A stretch of DNA of 6,633 nucleotides from Clostridia bacterium (GTDB lineage: Bacteria > Bacillota > Clostridia > Oscillospirales > Butyricicoccaceae): NCBI GenBank assembly GCA_017556565.1, contig JAFYMQ010000216.1:1-6633 (forward strand). Direction: 5' to 3'. A program made the translations under genes and the position numbers. Below the pieces are notes generated by a model that searched no databases, was not told where the DNA came from, and saw only the letters and a program-made list of their open reading frames with translations. This document shows, piece after piece, positions 1 to 5,532 of this stretch (position 1 is the first letter of the stretch; each line of letters opens with the position of its first letter).

Positions 1-910
1 GGGTAAGCGTGGCTTCCCCCGCGTCAAGCCTCCCCGTACCGTTGAGAACGGTCTGTTTGACAAGCCCACAGTCCTCAACAACGTTGAGACCTTTGCCAAC
101 GTTGCAGAGATAATCAACAAGGGCGCTGACTGGTATCTGGGCATCGGCACAGAGTCCAGCCCCGGCACCAAGGCATTTGCTCTTACCGGCAACATTTCCA
201 ACACCGGTCTTATCGAAGTCCCCATGGGCACCACCCTGCGCGAGATCATCTTTGATATCGGCGGCGGTATGCGCGGTGACGGCGAGTTCAAGGCTGTTCA
301 GATTGGCGGCCCCTCCGGCGCATGTCTGACAAAAGAGCATCTTGACCTGCCCCTTGACTTTGACAATATCAAGAAGGTCGGCGCAATGATCGGCTCGGGC
401 GGTCTGGTCGTTATGGACGAGAACACCTGTATGGTCGAGGTTGCACGCTTCTTCATGAACTTTACCCAGAACGAGTCCTGCGGCAAGTGCGTACCCTGCC
501 GTGAGGGCACCAAGCGTATGCTCGAGATCCTTGAGCGTATCGTTGCAGGTCAGGGCAAAGACGGCGACATCGAGCTGCTCGAAGAGCTGGCTGATACCAT
601 TTCCTCCACCGCTCTGTGCGGTCTGGGCAAGTCTGCTCCCAACCCCGTCGTCAGCACCATCAAGAACTTCCGTCATGAGTATGAGGCACACATCTATGAC
701 AAGCGCTGCCCCGCAGGCGCATGCCAGAAGCTCAAGACCATCACCATCGATCCCACTTTGTGCAAAGGCTGTACCAAGTGCGCACGTCAGTGCCCCGTTT
801 CCGCAATCTTCGGCAAGGTCAAAGAGCCTCACAGAATCGATCTTGACAAGTGTATCCGCTGCGGCAGCTGCGTAAGCTCCTGCGCATTCCATGCAATAAA
901 GGAGGGTTAA
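1..910 (+). CDS. hydB: NuoF-like flavoprotein subunit of a multimeric [FeFe] hydrogenase (HydB/HndC type), 5'-truncated
   Basis: The reading frame is open from base 2, so the gene begins outside the window; 302 C-terminal residues are visible. The first residues (GKRGFPRVKPP, then KPTVLNNVET) match the part of NuoF that follows the FMN/NADH-binding region, so most of the flavin domain is missing here. Next come an SLBB-like region and the NuoF [4Fe-4S] site SCGKCVPCREG, with Cys at visible residues 160, 163, 166 and 206. The C-terminus carries a two-cluster ferredoxin domain (CxxCxxCxxxCP at 254-264 and CxxCxxCxxxC at 284-294). Respiratory NuoF lacks this extension; HydB/HndC of soluble hydrogenases has it. 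By family knowledge, the subunit oxidises or reduces NAD(P)H at FMN and passes electrons through Fe-S clusters to the hydrogenase subunit encoded next. NADH versus NADPH preference cannot be judged from this fragment. A HydC/NuoE-like gene is expected just upstream. Confidence 0.93.
   Translation, partial: GKRGFPRVKPPRTVENGLFDKPTVLNNVETFANVAEIINKGADWYLGIGTESSPGTKAFALTGNISNTGLIEVPMGTTLREIIFDIGGGMRGDGEFKAVQIGGPSGACLTKEHLDLPLDFDNIKKVGAMIGSGGLVVMDENTCMVEVARFFMNFTQNESCGKCVPCREGTKRMLEILERIVAGQGKDGDIELLEELADTISSTALCGLGKSAPNPVVSTIKNFRHEYEAHIYDKRCPAGACQKLKTITIDPTLCKGCTKCARQCPVSAIFGKVKEPHRIDLDKCIRCGSCVSSCAFHAIKEG
899..905 (+). promoter_or_regulatory. Shine-Dalgarno site for hydA
   Basis: AAGGAGG is a full-strength ribosome binding site lying inside the last codons and stop region of the preceding hydB gene. 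It leaves 8 bases to the hydA ATG at 914. The two genes are separated by only 3 bases, so they are almost certainly co-transcribed and translated in similar amounts. Confidence 0.85.
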
Positions 911-913
911 GAG

Positions 914-2605
914 ATGCCTGACAAGAAATATCTTACAGTAGACGGTATACCCGTAGAAATAAACGGCGAAAGAAACCTTCTTGAGGTTATCAGCAAGGTC
1001 GGCATCAAGCTGCCCACATTCTGCTATCACACCGGTCTGTCCATCTATGGCGCATGCCGTATGTGTATGGTCGAGAACGAAAAGGGCGGCCTGGAAGCAG
1101 CCTGCTCCACTCCTCCCCGTGCAGGAATGAACATCCGCACCAACACCGAGCGTTTGCGCAGATACCGCAAGAACATCCTCGAGCTGATCCTCGCCAACCA
1201 CTGCGGCGATTGCACCACCTGTGACAACAACGGTCTGTGCAAGCTGCAGAGCCTGGCCGATCGCTACAACATCGAGGGTATCCGCTTCCCCAATACCGCA
1301 AAGTCCACCAAGGACGACGATACATCCTCTCTCTGCATCGTTCGTGACAACGGCAAGTGCATCCTCTGCGGTGACTGCGTCAGAATGTGTAAAGAGATCC
1401 AGAACGTAGGCGCAATCGACTTTGCACACCGCGGCTCCAAGATGGTCATCAGCACCGCTTTCGGCAAGCCTCTGGCAGAGTCCCCCTGCGTAGGCTGCGG
1501 CCAGTGTGCAGCAGTCTGTCCCACAGGTGCTATCATCGTCAAGAACGATATGGGTAAGGTCTGGAAGGCAATCGACGACAGATCCAAGAAGGTCACCGTT
1601 CAGGTTGCTCCCGCTGTCCGTGTTGCAGTAGGCAAGGAGTTCGGTCTGCCCGAGGGCGCAAACGTCATGGGCAAGATCGTTGCAGCTCTGCACCGCATGG
1701 GCTTTGATCAGGTTTATGATACCACCCTGTCCGCCGACATCACCGTTATGGAAGAGAGCAAGGAGTTCCTTGAGAGAGTCGAAAAGGGCGAGAATATGCC
1801 TCTTATGACCTCCTGCTGCCCCGGCTGGATCCAGTATGTTGAGAAGAAGCATCCCGAGCTGCTGCCCAACATCTCCACCTGCCGCAGCCCCATGCAGATG
1901 CTGGCATCCATCGTCAAGGACGAGACCCGCTCCAAGGGCGAGGATATGTTCCACGTAGCAGTTATGCCCTGTACAGCCAAGAAGTTTGAGGCTGCCCGCG
2001 ACGAGTTCAAGGTCAACGGAGATCCCAACGTCGACGCTGTTATCACCACTCAGGAACTGATCAGCATGATCAAGGAGTCGGGCATCATCTTCGAGGATCT
2101 CGATCCCGAAGCAGTAGATATGCCCTACGGCACTATCTCCGGCGCAGGCGTTATCTTCGGTGTCACCGGCGGTGTTACCGAGGCTGTACTCCGCAGAGTC
2201 GCTGAGAGCAAGTCCCGTACCGCTCTGCTTACCGTTGCAAACTGCGGTCAGCGCGGCAAAGAAGGCATCAAGGAGTTCGATCTTGAGTTCGCAGACACCA
2301 AGCTGCACATCGCAGTTGTCAGCGGCCTGAAGAATGCCGAGATCGTTATCAAGCGTCTGCAGGCAGGCGAGAAGTTTGACCTTATCGAGGTCATGGCTTG
2401 CCCCGGCGGCTGCATTAACGGCGGCGGTCAGCCCTTCACCCGCAGCGCAGGCAAAGAAAAGCGCGCCAAGGGTCTGTACGAGGCAGACAAGCTCCTCTCC
2501 ATCCGCTCCTCCGATGATAACCCCGTCATCAAGTCCCTGTACAAGAACGGTCTGGGCGAGAAGGCTCACGAACTGCTCCACGTACACTACGGCAAACACG
2601 AATAA
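914..2605 (+). CDS. hydA: [FeFe] hydrogenase catalytic subunit (HydA/HndD type)
   Basis: This 563-residue cytoplasmic enzyme catalyses reversible H2 formation. Domains in order: an N-terminal [2Fe-2S] ferredoxin-like domain (Cys37, 48, 51, 64); a His-Cys [4Fe-4S] site (His96, Cys100, 103, 109); a two-[4Fe-4S] ferredoxin domain (Cys149, 152, 155, 159 and Cys192, 195, 198, 202); and the H-cluster domain. The three hydrogenase signatures are intact: TSCCPGW (299-305), MPCTAKKFE (351-359) and MACPGGCINGGGQP (494-507). The H-cluster ligands are therefore Cys302, Cys353, Cys496 and Cys500, with Cys301 as the expected proton-relay cysteine. The C-terminus (KAHELLHVHY) is the conserved small-subunit-like tail. 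The length is close to clostridial CpI and HndD, and there is no extra C-terminal [2Fe-2S] domain as in Thermotoga HydA. The NuoF-like neighbour argues for a multimeric NAD(P)-linked, probably bifurcating enzyme rather than a monomeric ferredoxin hydrogenase. Maturases HydEFG are not in the window. Confidence 0.97.
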   Translation: MPDKKYLTVDGIPVEINGERNLLEVISKVGIKLPTFCYHTGLSIYGACRMCMVENEKGGLEAACSTPPRAGMNIRTNTERLRRYRKNILELILANHCGDCTTCDNNGLCKLQSLADRYNIEGIRFPNTAKSTKDDDTSSLCIVRDNGKCILCGDCVRMCKEIQNVGAIDFAHRGSKMVISTAFGKPLAESPCVGCGQCAAVCPTGAIIVKNDMGKVWKAIDDRSKKVTVQVAPAVRVAVGKEFGLPEGANVMGKIVAALHRMGFDQVYDTTLSADITVMEESKEFLERVEKGENMPLMTSCCPGWIQYVEKKHPELLPNISTCRSPMQMLASIVKDETRSKGEDMFHVAVMPCTAKKFEAARDEFKVNGDPNVDAVITTQELISMIKESGIIFEDLDPEAVDMPYGTISGAGVIFGVTGGVTEAVLRRVAESKSRTALLTVANCGQRGKEGIKEFDLEFADTKLHIAVVSGLKNAEIVIKRLQAGEKFDLIEVMACPGGCINGGGQPFTRSAGKEKRAKGLYEADKLLSIRSSDDNPVIKSLYKNGLGEKAHELLHVHYGKHE

Positions 2606-2620
2606 GCCAAACAGTTTTAG

Positions 2621-2650
2621 CCCTGCCGCATTTTTGCGGCAGGGTTTTTC
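2621..2650 (+). terminator. Intrinsic terminator of the hydrogenase operon
   Basis: A perfect 10-bp inverted repeat (CCCTGCCGCA at 2621-2630, TGCGGCAGGG at 2635-2644) encloses a TTTT loop and is followed by TTTTTC. It starts 15 bases after the hydA stop codon, so hydA is the last gene of its operon. Confidence 0.93.
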
Positions 2651-2652
2651 TG

Positions 2653-2682
2653 TTGACCAAAGCTTGCACAATGGGATATAAT
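2653..2682 (+). promoter_or_regulatory. Sigma-A-type promoter of dapF
   Basis: A -35 box TTGACC (2653-2658) and a perfect -10 box TATAAT (2677-2682) are separated by 18 bp. Transcription would start near 2689, giving a leader of about 24 bases that holds the ribosome site AGGAGAGGG (2700-2708) before the ATG at 2713. The -35 box begins 3 bases after the end of the preceding terminator. Confidence 0.8.
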
Positions 2683-2712
2683 ATACATATATAAACGGCA
2701 GGAGAGGGTAGT

Positions 2713-3507
2713 ATGCGCTTTACAAAAATGCACGGATTGGGCAATGATTATATATATGTTTTCGGTATGCCGGACGCAGTGAATACGCTCGCTGTAAAGC
2801 TGTCGGACAGACACTTTGGAATAGGCGCTGACGGCATAATCGTCATAGATCTCAGCGATGCTGCCGACTTTTCCATGCGTATTTTCAATGCCGACGGCAG
2901 TGAGGCAAAAATGTGCGGCAACGGCATCAGGTGCGTGGGCAAGTACGTCTATGACAAGGGCTACACAGACAAAACCAAGCTGACGATCGACACTCTGTCG
3001 GGCGTGCGTAAACTGTCTCTGGAAGTGGAAAACGGCAAGGTCTCATCGGTGCAGGTGGATATGGGGCAGACCCGGGTAGGGGAGCGCGAAGCGCTCAAAC
3101 TTGCCGACAGATGCATCGATGTCTACCCCGTGTCTGTGGGCAATCCCCACTGCGTTACCTTTGTGCCCGATGTTATGAGTGTGCCTCTGGATACACTCGG
3201 AGTGCAGGTGGAAAAGCACCCGAGATTCCCCGATGGCGTCAATGCCGAGTTTGTTCAGGTCATTGATGAGCATACTCTGCGTATGCGTGTGTGGGAGCGA
3301 GGCAGCGGTATAACTATGGCATGCGGAACGGGAGCAACTGCTTGTGCAGCCGCAGCTGTAAAGGCTGGCTACTGTACGGCAAATACGCCTGTCACGGTTA
3401 TACTTGACGGGGGAGAGCTGCATATAACAGTCACCTCTGACGGCTCGGCACAGATGAGCGGCCCCGCCACAACCGTCTTCGAGGGTGAAACAACAGATAA
3501 TATATGA
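2713..3507 (+). CDS. dapF: Diaminopimelate epimerase
   Basis: DapF interconverts LL- and meso-diaminopimelate without a cofactor. This is the penultimate step of lysine synthesis and the source of meso-DAP for peptidoglycan. The 264-residue protein is close to the usual family length (about 270-280). It shows the N-terminal KMHGLGNDY motif (5-13), the first catalytic cysteine in DGSEAKMCGNGIRC (Cys68), the substrate-binding GNPHCV (143-148), and the second catalytic cysteine in ERGSGITMACGTGATA (Cys204). Both halves of the pseudo-symmetric fold are complete. The start is fixed by a good ribosome site 4-8 bases upstream and by the position of the first motif. The gene has its own promoter and terminator and appears monocistronic; no other lysine gene adjoins it. 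Codon use is more mixed than in the hydrogenase genes, consistent with lower expression. Confidence 0.97.
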   Translation: MRFTKMHGLGNDYIYVFGMPDAVNTLAVKLSDRHFGIGADGIIVIDLSDAADFSMRIFNADGSEAKMCGNGIRCVGKYVYDKGYTDKTKLTIDTLSGVRKLSLEVENGKVSSVQVDMGQTRVGEREALKLADRCIDVYPVSVGNPHCVTFVPDVMSVPLDTLGVQVEKHPRFPDGVNAEFVQVIDEHTLRMRVWERGSGITMACGTGATACAAAAVKAGYCTANTPVTVILDGGELHITVTSDGSAQMSGPATTVFEGETTDNI

Positions 3508-3515
3508 AATATCAG

Positions 3516-3540
3516 ACGGCGTGCAAATCACGCCGTTTTT
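3516..3540 (+). terminator. Intrinsic terminator of dapF
   Basis: An 8-bp perfect stem (ACGGCGTG at 3516-3523, CACGCCGT at 3529-3536) with a 5-base loop runs into a T run (3536-3540). It begins 8 bases after the dapF stop, so dapF transcription should end here. Confidence 0.9.
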
Positions 3541-3570
3541 AATTTATACAATATATAATACAAAAAATAC

Positions 3571-3599
3571 TTGAATACATCTTATTGGTGTGTTATATT
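3571..3599 (+). promoter_or_regulatory. Extended -10 promoter for the methyltransferase-dprA-topA operon
   Basis: A -35-like TTGAAT (3571-3576) lies 17 bp from a -10 box TATATT (3594-3599), which is preceded by TG at 3591-3592 (extended -10). The surrounding 3541-3614 stretch is very AT-rich. The predicted start of transcription is near 3606. No other promoter of comparable quality was noticed before topA, so this one may drive all three genes. Confidence 0.72.
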
Positions 3600-3670
3600 G
3601 TAAATTGAATTTTTATGTTTGTTACTATTTGGTGCAAAAACTGCCCCAAATATCATCAAAATGTGTCGGT

Positions 3671-3675
3671 AGGTG
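3671..3675 (+). promoter_or_regulatory. Ribosome binding site deciding the methyltransferase start
   Basis: AGGTG lies 5 bases before the ATG at 3681. The upstream in-frame ATG at 3615 has only AT-rich sequence before it and would sit about 9 bases from the predicted transcription start. The 3681 start is therefore preferred. Confidence 0.6.
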
Positions 3676-3680
3676 AAAAA

Positions 3681-4433
3681 ATGACCCACATATCCAGCCG
3701 TAAAAACAGCGAGATACAGCGCCTGAGACGTCTGCTTGACGAACCGGGCTTCCGCCGCCGTGAGCAGGCTTTTGTCTGTCAGGGCAGCGTTATGCTTGCA
3801 GAGGCACTTGCCAGCGGCATGGAGGTGGAGCGGGTTTACTGTCTGGAGAGCAAGCTCCACGAGGTTCCCGCAGGCGTGGCATGCGTCACCGTCACACCCG
3901 AGATAATCGAGGTCATCAGCGGTGTTGAGAGTGCATCGGGGCTTGTGTTCACCTGCCGTATGCCTGCCAAACGTGCTCTCGTCGGCAGCAGATTTATCGC
4001 CCTTGAGGACGTGCGCGACCCGGGCAACGTGGGCACCATCATCCGTACCGCCGACGCTCTCGGCATCGACGGCGTTATTATGCTGGGCAGCTGCGCCGAT
4101 TGCTTTGCGCCCAAAGTCGTGCGTTCCACCATGGGCTCACTTTTCCGCCTGCCCCTGCATTTTTGCACTACAGACGAGCTGCGCGAGTTTTGCACACAAA
4201 ACGGCATTATGCTGGCTGCAGCCGAACTGTCCGATGATGCCTGCAGACTGGGGCAGACCCCGTTGACTTCGCCCTGCTGCGTCATGATCGGCAACGAAGC
4301 CCGCGGACTGTCCGATGCCGCGGTCAAAAGCGCCGACCGCTCCTATATCATCCCCATGCACGGGGCCGAATCCCTCAACGCTGCGGTTGCAGCATCGCTG
4401 TTTATGTGGGAAATGACAAGGGAAACGTTATGA
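3681..4433 (+). CDS. TrmH/SpoU-family RNA 2'-O-ribose methyltransferase
   Basis: This 250-residue protein is an S-adenosylmethionine-dependent methyltransferase of the SPOUT superfamily. The N-terminus (about 1-95: ITS-like ISSRKNSEIQRL, then FVCQGSVMLAEAL) resembles the L30e-like RNA-binding substrate domain of the TsnR/YsgA/RlmB type. The C-terminal knot domain has all three SPOU motifs: DPGNVGTIIRTADALG (113-128, with Asn116 and catalytic-type Arg122), VVRSTMGSLFRLPL (146-159), and IGNEARGLS (203-211) with IPMHGAESLNAAVAASL (224-240). The target is probably a ribosomal RNA ribose, but the exact site cannot be assigned. A longer reading starting at 3615 would add 22 residues unlike the family's N-terminus and lacks a ribosome site. 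The protein has 11 cysteines, which is rather many. The stop codon overlaps the dprA start, so the two are translationally coupled. Confidence 0.92.
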   Translation: MTHISSRKNSEIQRLRRLLDEPGFRRREQAFVCQGSVMLAEALASGMEVERVYCLESKLHEVPAGVACVTVTPEIIEVISGVESASGLVFTCRMPAKRALVGSRFIALEDVRDPGNVGTIIRTADALGIDGVIMLGSCADCFAPKVVRSTMGSLFRLPLHFCTTDELREFCTQNGIMLAAAELSDDACRLGQTPLTSPCCVMIGNEARGLSDAAVKSADRSYIIPMHGAESLNAAVAASLFMWEMTRETL

Positions 4434-5515
4434 TATATCACGTCTGGCTTTCTCGGTGCAGTAAACTCAGCTGCGACAAGGCCTGTCGGCTCATATGCGA
4501 GTTTGGCTCGGCACAAGCCGTGTTTGAGGCAGGGGAGCACAGCCTGAGGCAAAAAATCTATCTTACCCCCGCAGATATTCAGGCACTCGGGGATAAGAAC
4601 CTGCAAAATGCCCAAGATATCATAGATAAATGCGCAAAAAAGAGCATAGATATTATTACCTTTTCGGACAAGCGCTACCCCAAAAGGCTGCGTGAGATAC
4701 ACCTGCCGCCCGTGGTGCTCTATATCAAGGGTACTTTGCCCGATATAGACTCGCTGCCCGTGTTTGGCATCGTAGGCAGCCGCAAACCTACCCTGGACAG
4801 TGCAGCCTTTGCCGGCAAAATGGCAAAAGAGCTTACCCAGGCAGGCATGCTTATCGTGTCGGGCATGGCGCAGGGCGTAGACTCAAGAGCGGCAGAGGGT
4901 GCGCTCCAATCGGGCAGCACCATCGCCGTGCTGGGTACGGCAATAGACAACCCATACCCCAAGAGCAACTGGGGACTTTATCGGGATATTATCAAAAACG
5001 GCGCGGTCATCAGCGAATATCCGCCCGGTGCGCGCACCTATCCCGACAGTTTTATTGAGCGCAACCGCATCATCAGCGGCTTGAGCATAGGCCTGCTTGT
5101 TGTGCAGGCAGGCAAAAAGAGCGGGTCACTCAAGACCGCCCGTTTTGCCGAAGACTATGGCAGATATGTGTTTGTGTCGCCCGGTCTTCCCACCAGTGAC
5201 GATTGGGAGGGCAGCAACGAGCTGCTTCGCTCGGGTGCTTTTTACACGGCGGGCGCGCAGGACATACTGTCCCAGTTTGACACGGTCTATAATTTCAACA
5301 GCATAAAAAATGACGAGCGATCATCGGTCTGTATACCCGAGGGGTTATCTCAGCAGGAGCAGCAGGTTTATCTCGCGCTGACACGCCCCATGCGGTCGGA
5401 TGAGATAGCACAGGCGTGCGGTATGTCCATCGAGCAGGTAGCCGGCATCCTCACCATGATGGAGCTTATGGGGATCGTCGAGCAGACGGGCACACAGACC
5501 TTTACACGAAAATAA
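4430..5515 (+). CDS. dprA: DNA-processing protein DprA (Smf)
   Basis: DprA binds single-stranded DNA and, in transformable bacteria, loads RecA onto incoming DNA. With the ATG at 4430 the protein has 361 residues, the usual length. It has an N-terminal SAM/HhH-like part (1-65), a Rossmann-type DNA-processing domain (about 75-285: FGIVGSRKPT at 112-121, VSGMAQGVDS at 143-152, TIAVLGTAID at 164-173, ISEYPPG at 194-200, ERNRIISGLS at 210-219, SGSLKTARFAE at 231-241), and a C-terminal winged-helix region (about 305-361). The start is chosen because ATGA at 4430-4433 overlaps the previous stop and AGGGA (4419-4423) lies 6 bases before it; an in-frame ATG at 4406 would lie deeper in the methyltransferase gene. 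Two usually conserved residues differ: Ala155 stands where GID..AH..AL has His, and Gln226 where VVEA has Glu. The fold still looks complete. Presence of dprA alone does not prove competence. Confidence 0.94.
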   Translation: MIYHVWLSRCSKLSCDKACRLICEFGSAQAVFEAGEHSLRQKIYLTPADIQALGDKNLQNAQDIIDKCAKKSIDIITFSDKRYPKRLREIHLPPVVLYIKGTLPDIDSLPVFGIVGSRKPTLDSAAFAGKMAKELTQAGMLIVSGMAQGVDSRAAEGALQSGSTIAVLGTAIDNPYPKSNWGLYRDIIKNGAVISEYPPGARTYPDSFIERNRIISGLSIGLLVVQAGKKSGSLKTARFAEDYGRYVFVSPGLPTSDDWEGSNELLRSGAFYTAGAQDILSQFDTVYNFNSIKNDERSSVCIPEGLSQQEQQVYLALTRPMRSDEIAQACGMSIEQVAGILTMMELMGIVEQTGTQTFTRK

Positions 5516-5521
5516 ATCATC

Positions 5522-5527
5522 AGGAGG
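5522..5527 (+). promoter_or_regulatory. Shine-Dalgarno site for topA
   Basis: AGGAGG lies 5 bases before the topA ATG at 5533, within the 17-base gap after dprA. It fixes the topA start. There is no room for a separate promoter in the gap, so topA is probably read from the upstream operon, unless a promoter sits inside dprA. Confidence 0.85.
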
Positions 5528-5532
5528 ACAAA

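Noticed and set aside
501..875. 124-codon + strand frame inside hydB
   Set aside because: It is an out-of-frame overlap with a Ser/Pro-rich, low-complexity product, inside a gene whose iron-sulfur motifs are intact.
224..910. hydB starting at the ATG at 224
   Set aside because: The frame is open to the left edge and encodes conserved NuoF sequence (KPTVLNNVET and others) before this Met, so 224 is an internal methionine and the gene is truncated by the window.
3043..3531. 162-codon open frame on the - strand opposite dapF
   Set aside because: It is in codon register with dapF and ends at a TCA codon of dapF (3043-3045). Its 5' end runs through the dapF terminator. It is a shadow of a well-supported gene.
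3541..3614. AT-rich stretch with short ATATA repeats, considered as a possible origin, attachment site or repeat
   Set aside because: No DnaA-box cluster, no long direct or inverted repeat and no adjacent integrase; it is explained by the terminator tail and promoter.
3836..4327. 163-codon open frame on the - strand opposite the methyltransferase
   Set aside because: It lies wholly inside a gene with all three SPOU motifs and shows no recognisable domain; treated as a shadow.
4406..4430. Earlier in-frame ATG for dprA at 4406
   Set aside because: It would add 8 residues not typical of DprA and a 28-base overlap. The ATG at 4430 has a suitable ribosome site (AGGGA) and a standard ATGA overlap.
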